Position numbers and translations under genes: made by a program | Notes under the pieces: generated by a model | What the model saw: only the letters and a program-made list of their open reading frames with translations | Told to the model about the DNA's origin: nothing | Databases searched by the model: none | DNA from: Geobacillus vulcani PSS1 | GTDB taxonomy: Bacteria > Bacillota > Bacilli > Bacillales > Anoxybacillaceae | Reading direction: 5' to 3' | DNA length: 64,000 nt | Assembly: GCF_000733845.1 (NCBI RefSeq) | Contig: NZ_JPOI01000001.1 | Location: 3,287,001 to 3,351,000 of the forward strand | Part shown: in pieces, positions 1 to 13,831 of the stretch | Layout: every line of letters begins with the position of its first letter | Numbering within the stretch: position 1 is the stretch's first letter

Positions 1-656
1 ATCCGCTCTTCCAACGACAAGTACACCGGTCGGCCGCGGAACCGTTCATCGAGCGCCTTTAGCATCGGCTTCGGGCCGCAGGCGTACAACACGTCAAACT
101 CGAGCGCGCGCGCTTCGATCACATCGGTGACGCGGCCCGCCGCCCCGTGCGACCCGTCATCGGTGGCGATATACGTCTCGCCGAACGCGGCAAATTTTTC
201 TTCGTAAAAGACCGCCGCTTTCGTTTGGAACCCGAGCACGCTCACGACGTTCACGCCCCGGTTCGCCAGCTGTTTCGCCAGTTCATAGAGCGGCGGAACG
301 CCGATGCCGCCGCCGACCAACAGCGCCCGGCCGCCCGCCGGCGCGGCTTCGAGCGGAAAGCCGTTGCCGAGCGGGCCGAGCACATCGACCGTGTCGCCCG
401 GCTGTTTTTGCGCCAACAGCGCGGTGCCCTTCCCTTCCTGGCGGTAAATGATCGTGCATTGCCCCTGCTTGTGGTCGATTTGACAAAGGCTGAGCGGGCG
501 GCGCAAGAGCGGATCGGCGGATGCGGCCACTTTCACATGAACGAACTGGCCGGGCTGCTTCATCTCTTGCACGAGGCGGCCTGCCAGCGTCAATTCATAC
601 GTGCGCTCGGCGATCAGCCGCTGGCTTGCGACCGTCATTTGTTCGCGGCCGATCAT
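1..656 (-). CDS. pyrK: Dihydroorotate dehydrogenase B, electron transfer subunit (partial)
   Basis: PyrK is the FAD and [2Fe-2S] subunit that passes electrons from dihydroorotate oxidation by PyrD to NAD+. The reading frame is open to the window edge, giving about 218 residues of a protein usually near 256, so the C-terminal cysteine cluster for the iron-sulfur centre lies outside. Visible are the ferredoxin-reductase FAD domain (motif RRPLS near residue 53) and a glycine-rich nucleotide-binding segment ([11 protein letters not shown] near residue 116). The ATG overlaps the carB stop by 4 bases (ATGA), which indicates translational coupling in the pyr operon. Confidence 0.93.
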   Translation of the reverse strand, partial: MIGREQMTVASQRLIAERTYELTLAGRLVQEMKQPGQFVHVKVAASADPLLRRPLSLCQIDHKQGQCTIIYRQEGKGTALLAQKQPGDTVDVLGPLGNGFPLEAAPAGGRALLVGGGIGVPPLYELAKQLANRGVNVVSVLGFQTKAAVFYEEKFAAFGETYIATDDGSHGAAGRVTDVIEARALEFDVLYACGPKPMLKALDERFRGRPVYLSLEER

Positions 657-3600
657 GACCGCACCAACTCTTCCGTCATCGCCGTTGTCGAGAACGTCAT
701 CGATTCGAGCACTTGCAGCATCGCCCGTGCGGTATCGAGCGACGTCAAGCACGGAATGCCGTTTTCGACCGCTTCGCGGCGGATGCGGAAGCCGTCGCTT
801 TCCGGCTGTTTCCCTTTCGTCAACGTGTTGATGACGACTTGCGCCTTCCCTTGACGGATGACATCCAAAATGTTCGGCGACGCCGAATGGATTTTATTGA
901 CGACCGTCACCGGGATGCCGGCCGCTTTCAGCGTTTCCGCCGTGCCGTTCGTCGCCAGCAGCTGATAGCCGATGTCCGCAAAGCGGCGGGCCAGCTCGAC
1001 CGCTTCTTCTTTGTCTTTGTCCGCGACCGTCAACAGCACCGCCCCGTGCGGCTGGATGTGGATGCCCGAGGCGACAAGTCCTTTATAGAGCGCTTTTTCA
1101 AACGTCACATCCTTACCGATCACTTCACCGGTCGATTTCATTTCCGGGCCGAGCGAAATGTCGACATTGCGCAATTTCGCAAACGAGAACACCGGCACTT
1201 TCACGTACACGCCTGGACGGACCGGGCGAACGCCGGTTTCATAGCCCATCTCAGCCAGCTTCGCCCCTAAAATGGCCTTGGTGGCGAGGTTGGCCATCGG
1301 CACGCCGGTGATTTTGCTTAAAAACGGCACGGTGCGGCTTGAACGCGGGTTTACTTCCAACACGTAGACATCGCTTCCCGAGACGACGAACTGGATGTTT
1401 AAGAGCCCGACGATGCGCAGCCCGCGCGCCAGCCGGATCGTGTCATCCGCGATCTTATCGATCACTTCGACACTTAACGTTTGCGGCGGGTAGACGGCGA
1501 TCGAGTCGCCGGAATGGACGCCGGCCCGTTCGATATGCTCCATAATGCCCGGGATGACGACCGTCTCGCCGTCGGAAATGGCGTCGACTTCGACTTCCTT
1601 GCCGGTGATGTAGCGGTCGACGAGCACCGGGTGCTGCGGGTTGACGCGCACGGCGTGCTCCATGTAATGGAGCAGCTCCTCACGATTGTACACAATCTCC
1701 ATCGCCCGGCCGCCGAGCACGTACGACGGGCGGACGAGCACCGGATAGCCGATCTCTTCGGCGATGGCGACCGCTTCTTCGACCGAAACGGCCGTTTTGC
1801 CGGCCGGTTTGGGAATGCCGAGTTCGGAAAGCGCCTGTTCAAATTTGTCGCGGTCTTCGGCGCGGTCCAAATCCTCCAGCGTCGTCCCGAGCAAGCGGAC
1901 GCCACGCGCCTCGAGTTCGGCCGCCAAATTGATCGCCGTCTGGCCGCCAAACTGAACGATGACGCCGACCGGCTTCTCAAGGTCGATGACATGCATCACG
2001 TCTTCGGCCGTCAGCGGCTCGAAGTACAGTTTGTCCGACGTGCTGAAATCGGTGGAGACTGTTTCCGGGTTGTTGTTGATGATGATCGCCTCATAGCCGG
2101 CCTGCTTAATGGCCCAGACGCAATGGACGGTTGCGTAGTCAAATTCGATCCCTTGGCCGATGCGGATCGGGCCCGAACCGAGCACGATGACGCTCGGTGT
2201 TTCCGTCACGATCGACTCGTTTTCTTCCTCATACGTGCTGTAGTAATACGGCGTTTCTGATGTGAACTCGGCCGCGCACGTATCGACCATTTTGTACACC
2301 GGCACGATGCCTTCCTGGCGGCGCAGCGCGTAAATGTCGCGCTCCGTTTTGTTCCATAATGCCGCCACTGCGGCGTCCGAGAAGCCGAGCGCTTTCGCCT
2401 TCCTCAGCGCGTCAAGGTCGCCCGGACGGTTTTTCAAGACCGTTTCCATCTCAATGATGTTTTCGATTTTATGCAAGAAAAAGCGATCGATTTGGCTCCA
2501 TTCATGCAACGTGTCGACCGTCACCCCGCGGCGGAGCGCTTCAGCGATGTAAAAGAGCCGTTCATCGCCCGCCTTGCGGATCCGTTTCTCGACCACGTCG
2601 TCAGTGGCGGTGTCCGCCTCTTTTAATGCGAGATGGTGGACGCCGATCTCGAGCGAACGGACCGCTTTTAACAGCGATTCTTCAAACGTCCGGCCGATCG
2701 CCATCACTTCGCCGGTCGCCTTCATTTGCGTGCCAAGGCGGCGGTTCGCCGATTCAAATTTGTCAAACGGGAAGCGCGGAATTTTCGTCACGACATAATC
2801 AAGCGCCGGCTCAAAGCAGGCGTACGTTTTCCCAGTGACCGGGTTGATCATCTCATCCAGCGTCAGCCCGACAGCAATTTTCGCCGCCAGTTTCGCGATC
2901 GGGTATCCGGTCGCTTTGGAGGCGAGCGCCGACGAGCGGCTGACGCGCGGGTTCACTTCGATGACGTAATAGCGGAAGCTGTCCGGGTCGAGCGCCAGCT
3001 GGACGTTGCAGCCGCCTTCGATGCCAAGGGCGCGGATGATGTTCAAGGACGCGTTGCGAAGCAGTTGGTATTCGCGGTCGCTTAACGTCTGGCTCGGGGC
3101 GACGACGATCGAGTCACCGGTATGGATGCCGACCGGGTCGATGTTTTCCATGTTGCAGACGACGATGGCGTTGTCGTTGGCATCGCGCATCACTTCATAC
3201 TCGATTTCTTTGTAGCCGGCGATGCTCCGCTCAAGCAAGCATTGGTGCACCGGGCTCATTTTCAAACCGGTCGAAACGATGTCGATCAGTTCTTGTTCGT
3301 TCGTGCAAATGCCGCCGCCCGTGCCGCCGAGCGTAAACGCTGGGCGGACGATGACCGGATAGCCGATCTGTTCGACAAACGCATACGCCTCTTCCAGACT
3401 GTGAATAATGGCGCTCTCCGGCACCGGTTCACCAAGCTCGTTCATGAGGGCGCGGAACTGTTCACGGTCTTCCGCCTTTTCGATCGCCTCGAGTTTCGTG
3501 CCAAGAATTTCGACGCCGCACTCTTCAAGCACGCCGGCCTTGGCCAGCTCAACCGCCAAGTTGAGGCCCGTTTGGCCGCCGAGCGTCGGCAAAATCGCAT

Positions 3601-3850
3601 CCGGCCGCTCTTTGCGGATGATGCGGGCGACAAACTCAAGCGTCAGCGGTTCCATATACACTTTATCGGCGATTTCCGTATCGGTCATGATCGTCGCCGG
3701 GTTCGAGTTGACGAGAATGACTTTATAGCCTTCTTCTTTCAAGGCGAGACACGCTTGCGTCCCGGCGTAGTCAAACTCGGCTGCCTGACCGATGACGATC
3801 GGGCCGGAGCCGATGACCAAAATCGTTTCGATGTCGCGGCGTTTAGGCAT
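653..3850 (-). CDS. carB: Carbamoyl-phosphate synthase, large subunit
   Basis: CarB makes carbamoyl phosphate from bicarbonate, ammonia delivered by CarA and two ATP. The 1065-residue protein has the expected internal duplication: two ATP-grasp halves, each opening with an IGSGP/LGSGP-type glycine loop and containing a GGQT(G/A)xNLA segment, followed by a C-terminal MGS-like allosteric domain. The start ATG (MPKRRD) is chosen because it aligns with the family N-terminus; the open frame continues about 52 codons upstream into carA. The start overlaps the end of carA by 8 bases. As part of the pyr operon it probably serves pyrimidine synthesis (pyrAB of B. subtilis) and is controlled by the PyrR attenuators upstream. 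Confidence 0.97.
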   Translation of the reverse strand: MPKRRDIETILVIGSGPIVIGQAAEFDYAGTQACLALKEEGYKVILVNSNPATIMTDTEIADKVYMEPLTLEFVARIIRKERPDAILPTLGGQTGLNLAVELAKAGVLEECGVEILGTKLEAIEKAEDREQFRALMNELGEPVPESAIIHSLEEAYAFVEQIGYPVIVRPAFTLGGTGGGICTNEQELIDIVSTGLKMSPVHQCLLERSIAGYKEIEYEVMRDANDNAIVVCNMENIDPVGIHTGDSIVVAPSQTLSDREYQLLRNASLNIIRALGIEGGCNVQLALDPDSFRYYVIEVNPRVSRSSALASKATGYPIAKLAAKIAVGLTLDEMINPVTGKTYACFEPALDYVVTKIPRFPFDKFESANRRLGTQMKATGEVMAIGRTFEESLLKAVRSLEIGVHHLALKEADTATDDVVEKRIRKAGDERLFYIAEALRRGVTVDTLHEWSQIDRFFLHKIENIIEMETVLKNRPGDLDALRKAKALGFSDAAVAALWNKTERDIYALRRQEGIVPVYKMVDTCAAEFTSETPYYYSTYEEENESIVTETPSVIVLGSGPIRIGQGIEFDYATVHCVWAIKQAGYEAIIINNNPETVSTDFSTSDKLYFEPLTAEDVMHVIDLEKPVGVIVQFGGQTAINLAAELEARGVRLLGTTLEDLDRAEDRDKFEQALSELGIPKPAGKTAVSVEEAVAIAEEIGYPVLVRPSYVLGGRAMEIVYNREELLHYMEHAVRVNPQHPVLVDRYITGKEVEVDAISDGETVVIPGIMEHIERAGVHSGDSIAVYPPQTLSVEVIDKIADDTIRLARGLRIVGLLNIQFVVSGSDVYVLEVNPRSSRTVPFLSKITGVPMANLATKAILGAKLAEMGYETGVRPVRPGVYVKVPVFSFAKLRNVDISLGPEMKSTGEVIGKDVTFEKALYKGLVASGIHIQPHGAVLLTVADKDKEEAVELARRFADIGYQLLATNGTAETLKAAGIPVTVVNKIHSASPNILDVIRQGKAQVVINTLTKGKQPESDGFRIRREAVENGIPCLTSLDTARAMLQVLESMTFSTTAMTEELVRS

Positions 3851-4937
3851 GGATGACTTCCCCTTTCTTGTTGAACTCGCGGATGAGCGCCAAAAACTCG
3901 TCAAACAGCGGATTGGCATCTTCCGGCCCTGGCGACGCTTCCGGATGGTATTGCACCGTAAACGCCGGGAAATCGAGATGGCGCAGCCCTTCGACTGTGC
4001 CGTCATTCAAGGCGACATGCGTCACTTCCAGGCGGGTGCCGGCGAGCGACTCATGCGTCACAGCGTAGCCATGGTTTTGCGACGTAATGGCCACTTTGCC
4101 GGTGCGCAAATCTTTCACCGGATGGTTCGAGCCGCGATGGCCGAATTTCAATTTTTCCGTATTCGCCCCGCACGCCAAGGCAAACAGCTGATGGCCGAGG
4201 CAAATGCCAAAGAGCGGCACTTTGCCCAAAATCCCGCGAATCATGTCGATCGCTTCCGGCACGTCTTTCGGGTCGCCCGGGCCGTTCGAGAGCATCACCC
4301 CATCCGGATGCCAGCTTAATACTTCTTCGGCAGTCGCATTGTACGGCAAGACGATGACATCGCAATGGCGCTTGTTCAGCTCGCGCAAAATGCCGTGCTT
4401 CATTCCAAAATCGATCAAGACCACGCGCTCGCCGCGCCCCGGGCTCGGATAGGCGCTTTTCGTCGAGACGCGCCGCACTTGGTCGCGCGGCCACTCCATC
4501 GCCCGCAGGTGGGCCGCCGCTTCCGCCGGATGGACGTCCAAGCCGCAAATCATCCCTTTTAGCGTTCCGTGCTGGCGAATGAGGCGCGTCAGTTTGCGTG
4601 TATCGATGCCGGCCAGCCCCGGGATGTCTTTTTCTTTTAAATAGTCATCGAGCGTCATTTCGCCGCGCCAGTTGGACGGCTTCACGCACGCCTCTTTCAC
4701 GATGAATCCGTGCACGTACGGGCGAATCGCTTCAAAGTCATCGCGGTTGATGCCGTAGTTGCCGATCAACGGATACGTCATCGTCACGATTTGTCCGCAA
4801 TACGACGGATCGGTCAAAATTTCTTGGTATCCGGTCATGCCGGTGTTAAACACGACTTCCCCGGTCGTGTTTTTCAAGCTGCCAAACGCTTCGCCAACGA
4901 AAAACGAACCATCTTCTAAAATCAGCTGCCGCTTCAT
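3843..4937 (-). CDS. carA: Carbamoyl-phosphate synthase, small (glutaminase) subunit
   Basis: CarA hydrolyses glutamine and channels ammonia to CarB. The 364-residue protein has the N-terminal CPSase small-chain domain and a C-terminal class I glutamine amidotransferase domain. The nucleophile Cys246 sits in GICLGHQ, and His331 and Glu333 in QYHPEA complete the triad. The start ATG follows the pyrC stop after one base (TGA-C-ATG), with a purine-rich AAAGGAAGGG site just upstream inside pyrC. Twelve extra in-frame codons upstream lie inside pyrC and are not needed to match the family. Confidence 0.97.
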   Translation of the reverse strand: MKRQLILEDGSFFVGEAFGSLKNTTGEVVFNTGMTGYQEILTDPSYCGQIVTMTYPLIGNYGINRDDFEAIRPYVHGFIVKEACVKPSNWRGEMTLDDYLKEKDIPGLAGIDTRKLTRLIRQHGTLKGMICGLDVHPAEAAAHLRAMEWPRDQVRRVSTKSAYPSPGRGERVVLIDFGMKHGILRELNKRHCDVIVLPYNATAEEVLSWHPDGVMLSNGPGDPKDVPEAIDMIRGILGKVPLFGICLGHQLFALACGANTEKLKFGHRGSNHPVKDLRTGKVAITSQNHGYAVTHESLAGTRLEVTHVALNDGTVEGLRHLDFPAFTVQYHPEASPGPEDANPLFDEFLALIREFNKKGEVIHA

Positions 4938-4938
4938 G

Positions 4939-7234
<2,296 letters not shown>

Positions 7235-7236
7235 TT

Positions 7237-7252
7237 AAGCCTCACGGGACTT
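7237..7252 (-). promoter_or_regulatory. PyrR-binding loop upstream of pyrB
   Basis: The minus-strand sequence AAGTCCCGTGAGGCTT matches the PyrR RNA-binding consensus (purine-rich TCCNGNGAGGYT hairpin loop). The following sequence AAAAAGGTGTG can pair either with the terminator or the antiterminator. This is attenuator 3 in transcription order. Confidence 0.9.
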
Positions 7253-7272
7253 AATTAAAAGGTGCTGTTCGA

Positions 7273-8571
7273 TTAAGCGACATGGTCGTTTTTTTCTTCT
7301 TCAAACATGTTTTCCACGGCTGACGGCCGCCCCGGCAGCACTAAATTGAGCAGGACGCCGGCAATCGCTGAGAGCGCCATTCCTGTGATTTGGAAGCTCT
7401 CGCTGATTTTGAGCACCGCGCCGCCGATGCCGATCACTAAGATGACCGAGGCGATGACTAAATTGCGCGTTTCGCCGAAATCCACGCGGCTGTCCACCAA
7501 CATGCGCAAGCCGGACGAGGCGATGATGCCAAACAGCAGGATCGAGACGCCGCCCATGACCGGCGTCGGAATCGAGCTGATCAGCGCCGTGATTTTGCCG
7601 ACGAAGCCGAAAGCGATCGCGATGACCGCTGCGCCAGCCAGCACATAGACGCTGTACACCCTTGTGATGGCCAGCACGCCGATGTTTTCCCCGTACGTCG
7701 TTTTCGGCGGCCCGCCAAGCAAGGCGGAAATCATCGTCGCCGTGCCGTCGCCTAAAATCGAGCGATGCAACCCGGGCTTTTGGATGAGGTCGCGGCCGAC
7801 GACTTTGCTTAGCACAAGCTGATGGCCGATGTGCTCCGACAAGGTGACGATCGCCACCGGCACCATGAGCATGACGATCTGCGCCGTGACGTGCACCGGA
7901 TAGTCGACAAACGGGATCAGGAAATCCGGCCATTCAAACCATTTCGCCGCCGCCACTTTCGACAAGTCAACCAGTCCGACGGCGAGGGCGTAAACATAGC
8001 CGACGACAATGCCGACAAGCACCGGAATCAGGCTCAACATGCCGCGCGCCAGCACCGAGCAAATGATCGTGGCGGCAAGCGTCACCAATGCAACGGAAAA
8101 GTGGAGCAGACTGTATTTGCCGTCCGGGCCGTTCATCGCCATCCCGACCGCTGTGCCGGCTAAGCCGAGGCCGATGACGATGATGACCGGGCCGACGACA
8201 ACGGGCGGCAACAGCTTCATCACCCAGCGGTAGCCCGCTTTTTTAATGATGAGAGCGACAATGCCGTACACCAACCCGGCGAGGAAGCTGCCAATCATCG
8301 CCGCCCCCGGGCCACCGGCCGTTTTCGCTGCGATGATCGGCGCGATGTAGGCGAACGATGAACCGAGATACGCCGGCACTTGCCATTTCGTGATGAGCAA
8401 AAACGCCAATGTCCCAAGCCCGCTCGTGAGCAAGGCGATCGACGGATCCAACCCGACCAAATACGGCACCAAAATCGTCGCACCGAACATCGCGAACAAG
8501 TGCTGCAAGCTTAATGTCACCCATTGCCCGACCGTCGGGCGCTCTTGAATATCCAACACCGGTTTGTTCAT
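7273..8571 (-). CDS. pyrP: Uracil permease
   Basis: PyrP is a membrane nucleobase:cation symporter-2 (NAT/NCS2) protein that imports uracil. The 432-residue sequence is almost entirely hydrophobic segments (about 12-14 predicted helices), and carries the family segment QHLFAMFGATILVP near the N-terminus and the GPPKTTYGENIG motif that NCS2 members use for substrate binding. The start MNKPVLDIQER is chosen from family similarity and a GGAGCGGAGAAC site just upstream; the longer open frame covers the attenuator. It lies between two attenuators, so uracil uptake is repressed together with synthesis when UMP is high. Confidence 0.96.
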   Translation of the reverse strand: MNKPVLDIQERPTVGQWVTLSLQHLFAMFGATILVPYLVGLDPSIALLTSGLGTLAFLLITKWQVPAYLGSSFAYIAPIIAAKTAGGPGAAMIGSFLAGLVYGIVALIIKKAGYRWVMKLLPPVVVGPVIIVIGLGLAGTAVGMAMNGPDGKYSLLHFSVALVTLAATIICSVLARGMLSLIPVLVGIVVGYVYALAVGLVDLSKVAAAKWFEWPDFLIPFVDYPVHVTAQIVMLMVPVAIVTLSEHIGHQLVLSKVVGRDLIQKPGLHRSILGDGTATMISALLGGPPKTTYGENIGVLAITRVYSVYVLAGAAVIAIAFGFVGKITALISSIPTPVMGGVSILLFGIIASSGLRMLVDSRVDFGETRNLVIASVILVIGIGGAVLKISESFQITGMALSAIAGVLLNLVLPGRPSAVENMFEEEKNDHVA

Positions 8572-8612
8572 GTTCTCCGCTCCTTTCGCCTGATCAGCGA
8601 ATGTATGTGCAC

Positions 8613-8649
8613 AAAAAAACCTCTTTGGCCCGCGAAGGCACAAAGAGGG
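8613..8649 (-). terminator. PyrR-controlled attenuator terminator in the pyrR-pyrP gap
   Basis: On the minus strand CCTCTTTG, a GC-rich loop and CAAAGAGG form a stem followed by seven T residues. It is the terminator element of attenuator 2, between pyrR and pyrP. Confidence 0.9.
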
Positions 8650-8683
8650 TGCAGAAACAGCCGAAACCATTCCGCCCCTTTGG

Positions 8684-8699
8684 CAGCCTCGCGGGACTG
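8684..8699 (-). promoter_or_regulatory. PyrR-binding loop upstream of pyrP
   Basis: The minus-strand sequence CAGTCCCGCGAGGCTG matches the PyrR recognition loop and lies just downstream of the pyrR stop codon. It is nearly the same as the other two loops in this window. Confidence 0.9.
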
Positions 8700-8719
8700 C
8701 GCTTAAAAGGGAGCTTGCG

Positions 8720-9292
<573 letters not shown>

Positions 9293-9364
9293 TCATGCAT
9301 CGGCGCCAGCCCTCGGATTCGTCCAATGGTCGATGACGTTTTGCTCGCGTTTTCCTGTTTGCAC

Positions 9365-9396
9365 AAAAAAATCCCCCGCCTGTGAAGCGGGGGTGC
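9365..9396 (-). terminator. PyrR-controlled attenuator terminator in the pyrR leader
   Basis: On the minus strand CCCCCGC, a short loop and GCGGGGG form a stem followed by ATTTTTTT. This is attenuator 1, in the untranslated leader between the operon promoter and pyrR, allowing autoregulation. Confidence 0.92.
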
Positions 9397-9458
9397 GGCC
9401 CATCATGTTTCAAAAAACGGGCATACGCTGCCTATCTCTTGTTGATCCGACCCCTTTT

Positions 9459-9474
9459 CAGCCTCACAGGACTG
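9459..9474 (-). promoter_or_regulatory. PyrR-binding loop in the pyrR leader
   Basis: The minus-strand sequence CAGTCCTGTGAGGCTG matches the PyrR loop consensus. It is about 30 bases downstream of the predicted transcription start. Confidence 0.9.
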
Positions 9475-9503
9475 AACTTAAAGGTTCCTGTTCACCTGTT
9501 CTC

Positions 9504-9532
9504 ATTGTAAAGGGAGCGTGTTCGTTTGTCAA
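9504..9532 (-). promoter_or_regulatory. Sigma-A promoter of the pyr operon
   Basis: On the minus strand TTGACA (9527-9532) and TACAAT (9504-9509) are separated by exactly 17 bases. The -35 hexamer overlaps the TGA stop codon of rluD, so the promoter is packed against the preceding gene. Confidence 0.9.
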
Positions 9533-10443
9533 TCGTTTTTTCGCAGCCATTCGAGCAGCTCGGCAAACTCCGGCGGCAACGGCGCTTCAAATTCCAAATA
9601 GTCGCCGCTTCGCGGGTGATGGAAGCCAAGCACCCCGGCATGAAGCGCCTGACCGTCGATCGGGAGCGTCTTTTTCGGCCCGTATTGCGGGTCGCCGGCG
9701 AGCGGGTAGCCGATATATTTCATATGGACGCGAATCTGATGCGTCCGTCCCGTTTCCAGCTGGCATTCGACATACGTATATCGGCGAAACCGCTCGAGCA
9801 CGCGGAAATGAGTGACGGCTTCTTTGCCGTTTTCTTCGGTGACCGCCATTTTTTTTCGGTCGCGTTTGTCGCGGCCGATGGGAGCGTCGATCGTGCCGTA
9901 ATCATGCGGAATGACGCCATGGACGATCGCCTTGTAGCGGCGCGTCACCGTTTTGTTGACGAGCTGCTCAACAAGCGAGCGATGGGCGGCATCATTTTTC
10001 GCCACCATCAACAGCCCTGATGTATCTTTGTCAATCCGGTGGACGATGCCGGGGCGCAGCACGCCGTTGATGCCGGATAGGTCGCGGCAATGGGCGAGCA
10101 AAGCGTTCACCAGCGTGCCGCGCATATGCCCGGGCGCCGGGTGGACGACCATGCCGCGCGGTTTGTTGACGACAAGGACATCCTCGTCCTCGTAATAAAT
10201 GTCGAGCGGAATCGGCTCCGGCTCCACATGAAGCGGCTCCGGCTCCGGCGGCGAGATGGCGACCGAGTCGCCCGCTTCACATTTGTAATTCGCCTTCACC
10301 GTGCGGCCGTTGACCGTCACGAGCCCGTTTTTGATCCATTGCTGCACTTGCGAACGCGACCATTCGTCATTCAGCGCCGCAATCACTTTATCAATCCGCT
10401 CGCCGTCATATTCGTCTTCGATGTGAAATGTAATCGTGTCCAT
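9529..10443 (-). CDS. rluD: 23S rRNA pseudouridine synthase, RluD/YlyB type
   Basis: A pseudouridine synthase of the RluA/RluD family that isomerises uridines in RNA. The 304-residue protein has an N-terminal S4 RNA-binding domain (about residues 13-75) and the catalytic domain with the HRIDKDTSG motif; Asp138 is the expected catalytic aspartate. Its ATG follows the lspA TAG stop with no spacer. In B. subtilis the same position is held by ylyB, directly before pyrR. The exact RNA target cannot be read from sequence. Confidence 0.9.
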   Translation of the reverse strand: MDTITFHIEDEYDGERIDKVIAALNDEWSRSQVQQWIKNGLVTVNGRTVKANYKCEAGDSVAISPPEPEPLHVEPEPIPLDIYYEDEDVLVVNKPRGMVVHPAPGHMRGTLVNALLAHCRDLSGINGVLRPGIVHRIDKDTSGLLMVAKNDAAHRSLVEQLVNKTVTRRYKAIVHGVIPHDYGTIDAPIGRDKRDRKKMAVTEENGKEAVTHFRVLERFRRYTYVECQLETGRTHQIRVHMKYIGYPLAGDPQYGPKKTLPIDGQALHAGVLGFHHPRSGDYLEFEAPLPPEFAELLEWLRKND

Positions 10444-10908
10444 CTACTCATTCCCTTTCTCTGGTGTCGCGAAAAAAAATAGATGAATAAACAGCAAGAT
10501 GACGCCGACTGTCAGCGCCGAGTCGGCGATATTGAACACCGGAAAGCTGTACGTGCCGATGTACGTATGGATAAAGTCAACCACTTCTTTCCGGAATACG
10601 CGGTCGATAAAATTGCCGATCGCCCCGCCGAGCATCAGCCCAAGCCCCACGCCGGCCAGGCGCTCGGAAGGCTTCAGGCGGCGGATGTAAATCACGATCG
10701 CCGCCACGACGATCACCGTAATCAAATAAAAGAGCCAAAACTGCCCTTCCAGCATGCCCCATGCCGCTCCGCGATTGCGGTGCGACGTAATGTAGAGCAC
10801 ATTATCGATGATCGGGATGCTTTCCCCAAGCCGCATAGAGCGGACGACAAGCCATTTCGTCCATTGATCGAGGATGATGACCGCCGCCGCGAGCCAATAA
10901 TATGCCAC
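10444..10908 (-). CDS. lspA: Signal peptidase II (prolipoprotein signal peptidase)
   Basis: LspA is the membrane aspartyl protease that removes signal peptides from prolipoproteins. With a GTG start at 10908 the protein has 154 residues, four hydrophobic segments, and the catalytic aspartates in NFIDR (Asp102) and FNIADS (Asp129). The GTG is chosen because AGGAGGA lies 9 bases upstream; an ATG nine codons earlier has no good ribosome-binding site and would include that site as coding. B. subtilis has a dksA-like gene (ylyA) between ileS and lspA, which is absent here. Confidence 0.93.
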   Translation of the reverse strand: MAYYWLAAAVIILDQWTKWLVVRSMRLGESIPIIDNVLYITSHRNRGAAWGMLEGQFWLFYLITVIVVAAIVIYIRRLKPSERLAGVGLGLMLGGAIGNFIDRVFRKEVVDFIHTYIGTYSFPVFNIADSALTVGVILLFIHLFFFATPEKGNE

Positions 10909-10948
10909 CGTGCCAAATCCTCCTGTCCTTCTCATTCATCCTTTTTGC

Positions 10949-10977
10949 ATTGTAGCATAATTCGCCATGGCAAACAA
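10949..10977 (-). promoter_or_regulatory. Possible promoter for lspA-rluD
   Basis: The minus strand has TTGTTT (10972-10977), a 17-base spacer and TACAAT (10949-10954), with TGC in front of the -10 (extended -10). The -35 is poor, so this is a tentative call. Confidence 0.5.
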
Positions 10978-10979
10978 AT

Positions 10980-11020
10980 GAAGCGGCAAGGCCGCCCCTT
11001 GAGGCCGCCTTGCCGCTTTT
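10980..11020 (-). terminator. Terminator-like hairpin after ileS
   Basis: A long GC-rich inverted repeat (AAGCGGCAAGGCGGCC and its complement) lies just downstream of the ileS stop. The T-tract is short on the minus strand (CTTCATTTGTTT), so termination may be partial. Confidence 0.6.
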
Positions 11021-11022
11021 CG

Positions 11023-13797
11023 CTACGCGGAATAATGTTCGTTCACAATGTGCGCACAACGCGGGCAAAGCGTTGGATGCGATGGATCGGCGCCGACTTC
11101 TTTCGTCACCGTCCAGCACCGCTCGCACGTCTCGCCTTCGGCCGGGCGGACGAGAACCGCCGCATGGGTAAGCCGTTCGGCTCCCGCCGGTGCGGCGTCG
11201 TACGGTTCATCGGCGACCGAAAAGGCAGAGACGATGAGGAGCTGGCGCAAATCAGCGTCAAGCGACGCCAACAGCTTGCGCGTCTCGTCTTTCGGATAAA
11301 TCGTGACGCTTGCGGTCAGCGATTTGCCGATCACTTTTTCATTGCGGGCGTTCTCGAGCGCTTTGAAAATATCATCGCGCACATCCATAAACGCATCCCA
11401 TTTCGCCAACAGCGCTTCTTCGCCATCGATGGCGATCGGCTCCGGCATGTCGGTGAGCTGGACGCTTTCGACGTTTTCTCTCCGGTTCGGGATATGCTCC
11501 CACACTTCATCGGCCGTGTGCGGCAAAATCGGGGCGATGAGCTTCGCCAACACGACAACCGTCTCGTACAGCACCGTCTGCACGGCGCGGCGGGCGCGCG
11601 AATCAGCCGCTTCAATGTACAAAATGTCTTTTGCCATATCCAAATAGAACGCGCTCAATTCCACGGTGCAAAAATGGTTCATCTCATGATAGACGGCGGC
11701 AAAATCGTAGCTGTCATACGCCTTTTTCACTTTGGCGATCAGCTTGTTCAGCTTTGCCAGCATATAGCGGTCGACTTCGCCAAGCTCCCCAACCGGAACG
11801 GCGTTTTGGTTCGGATCGAAGTCGAACAAATTGCCGAGCATAAACCGGAACGTGTTGCGGATTTTCCGGTACACTTCCGACACTTGTTTCAAAATATGAT
11901 CAGAGATGCGCACGTCGGCCTGATAGTCGACCGAGGCGACCCAAAGGCGCAAAATGTCGGCGCCAAATTGTTCCATCACTTTCGCCGGCACGACGACGTT
12001 GCCGAGCGATTTGCTCATTTTCCGCCCCTCGCCGTCTAAAACGAAGCCGTGGCTCAACACCTCTTTATACGGTGCTTTGCCGGTAACGGCGACCGCCGTC
12101 GACAACGACGAGTTAAACCAGCCGCGATATTGGTCAGACCCTTCCAAGTACAAATCAGCCGGACGCTGCAAATCATCGCGCTCGACGAGCACCGCTTGAT
12201 GCGACGAGCCGGAGTCAAACCAGACGTCCATAATGTCCGTTTCTTTCGTAAAGATGCCGTTCGGGCTTGACGGATGGGTGAATCCTTCCGGCAATAAGTC
12301 TTTCGCCTCGCGCTCAAACCAAACGTTCGAGCCGTATTGGCGGAACAGGTTCGACACATGCTCGATCGTCTCATCGGTGATGATCGGCTCGCCGTTTTCG
12401 CCGTAAAAGACCGGAATCGGCACACCCCACGCGCGCTGGCGGGAAATGCACCAGTCGCCGCGGTCGCGCACCATGTTATGGATGCGGATTTCGCCCCATT
12501 CTGGCACCCATTTCGTTTCCTTAATGGCGTCAAGGAGCTGGCCGCGAATTTTATCAATCGAGGCAAACCATTGCGTCGTCGCCCGGAAAATCGTCGGCTG
12601 CTTCGTCCGCCAGTCGTGCGGATACGAGTGGGTGATAAAGCCGAGCTTCAGGAGCGCTCCGACTTCCTCAAGCTTTTGCGTAATCGCCTTGTTCGCTTCT
12701 TCATAAAACAGACCCGCAAACCCGGGCGCTTCCTCGGTCATGTAGCCGCGCTCATCGACCGGGCAGAGCACCGGAAGCCCATATTTTTGCCCGACGAGAA
12801 AGTCGTCTTCCCCGTGGCCCGGCGCCGTATGGACGCAGCCGGTGCCGGCGTCGGTCGTGACGTGCTCGCCGCAGACGACCAGCGAGTCGCGCTCGTAGAA
12901 CGGATGTTGGGCGACCACGTATTCAAGCTCTTTCCCTTTGACCGTTTTGACGACGGACCACGACGCCCAGCCGACTTCGTTCGTCACTGATTCGGCCAAG
13001 GAGGCGGCGACAACGTATTTCTGCCGGTTTGCGTCGATGACATGGTAGTCCAATTCCGGATGAACGGCGATCGCCAAGTTCGCCGGAATCGTCCACGGCG
13101 TCGTCGTCCAAATGACGATCCGCACGTCGCCGTCCAGCACGCCTTTGCCGTCTTTCACCGGAAACGCCACATAAATCGACGGTGAGCGTTTGTCTTTGTA
13201 TTCGATTTCCGCTTCGGCGAGCGCCGATTCGCTCGACGGCGACCAATAGACCGGCTTCAGTCCTTTGTAGATGAGCCCTTTTTTCGCCATTTCACCGAAC
13301 ACTTTAATTTGTTGGGCTTCGTATTCCGGCTTGAGGGTGATATACGGGTTGTCCCAATCGCCGCGCACCCCGAGCCGCTTGAACTGCCGGCGCTGGTTGT
13401 CGATTTGTTCATACGCGTACTGCTCACACCGCTTGCGAAACTCGGCGACGCTCATCGATTTGCGGTCGACGCCTTGTTTCGCAAGCGCCGTTTCAATCGG
13501 CAAGCCGTGCGTATCCCAGCCCGGCACGTACGGGGCGCAATAGCCGTTCATCGATTTGTAGCGGACGATGATGTCTTTTAGAATTTTGTTTAACGCATGG
13601 CCGATATGAATGTCGCCGTTGGCGTACGGCGGGCCGTCGTGCAGGACAAACAGCGGCCGGCCTTTCGTCCGCTCCTGCACTTTCCGGTAAATGTCCATGT
13701 CCTCCCATTTTTTTTGCATTTCCGGTTCCCGCTTCGGCAAGTTGCCGCGCATCGGAAACTCGGTCTTCGGCATGAGCAGTGTTTCTTTGTAATCCAT
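11023..13797 (-). CDS. ileS: Isoleucine--tRNA ligase
   Basis: IleRS charges tRNA-Ile. The 924-residue protein has the class I HIGH motif (HIGH at residues 64-67), a CP1 editing insertion, the KMSKS motif (context [10 protein letters not shown]), and a C-terminal zinc module with CxxC pairs (CERC and CPRC) in the last 40 residues, typical of the bacterial type related to mupirocin-sensitive enzymes. The ATG (MDYKETLL) follows AGGAGG; the longer open frame reads back through the T-box leader. Expression is predicted to rise when uncharged tRNA-Ile accumulates. Confidence 0.97.
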   Translation of the reverse strand: MDYKETLLMPKTEFPMRGNLPKREPEMQKKWEDMDIYRKVQERTKGRPLFVLHDGPPYANGDIHIGHALNKILKDIIVRYKSMNGYCAPYVPGWDTHGLPIETALAKQGVDRKSMSVAEFRKRCEQYAYEQIDNQRRQFKRLGVRGDWDNPYITLKPEYEAQQIKVFGEMAKKGLIYKGLKPVYWSPSSESALAEAEIEYKDKRSPSIYVAFPVKDGKGVLDGDVRIVIWTTTPWTIPANLAIAVHPELDYHVIDANRQKYVVAASLAESVTNEVGWASWSVVKTVKGKELEYVVAQHPFYERDSLVVCGEHVTTDAGTGCVHTAPGHGEDDFLVGQKYGLPVLCPVDERGYMTEEAPGFAGLFYEEANKAITQKLEEVGALLKLGFITHSYPHDWRTKQPTIFRATTQWFASIDKIRGQLLDAIKETKWVPEWGEIRIHNMVRDRGDWCISRQRAWGVPIPVFYGENGEPIITDETIEHVSNLFRQYGSNVWFEREAKDLLPEGFTHPSSPNGIFTKETDIMDVWFDSGSSHQAVLVERDDLQRPADLYLEGSDQYRGWFNSSLSTAVAVTGKAPYKEVLSHGFVLDGEGRKMSKSLGNVVVPAKVMEQFGADILRLWVASVDYQADVRISDHILKQVSEVYRKIRNTFRFMLGNLFDFDPNQNAVPVGELGEVDRYMLAKLNKLIAKVKKAYDSYDFAAVYHEMNHFCTVELSAFYLDMAKDILYIEAADSRARRAVQTVLYETVVVLAKLIAPILPHTADEVWEHIPNRRENVESVQLTDMPEPIAIDGEEALLAKWDAFMDVRDDIFKALENARNEKVIGKSLTASVTIYPKDETRKLLASLDADLRQLLIVSAFSVADEPYDAAPAGAERLTHAAVLVRPAEGETCERCWTVTKEVGADPSHPTLCPRCAHIVNEHYSA

Positions 13798-13831
13798 CGT
13801 TGCTCCTCCTTTGAACAATATAATTCCAAAT

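Noticed and set aside
3851..4006. Upstream extension of carB
   Set aside because: Lies inside carA and is not part of CarB family alignments.
10483..12039. 518-codon plus-strand frame antisense to lspA and ileS
   Set aside because: It covers the complement of well-conserved lspA/ileS, has unusual composition (rich in Arg and His) and no ribosome-binding site; it is a shadow of high-GC codon use.
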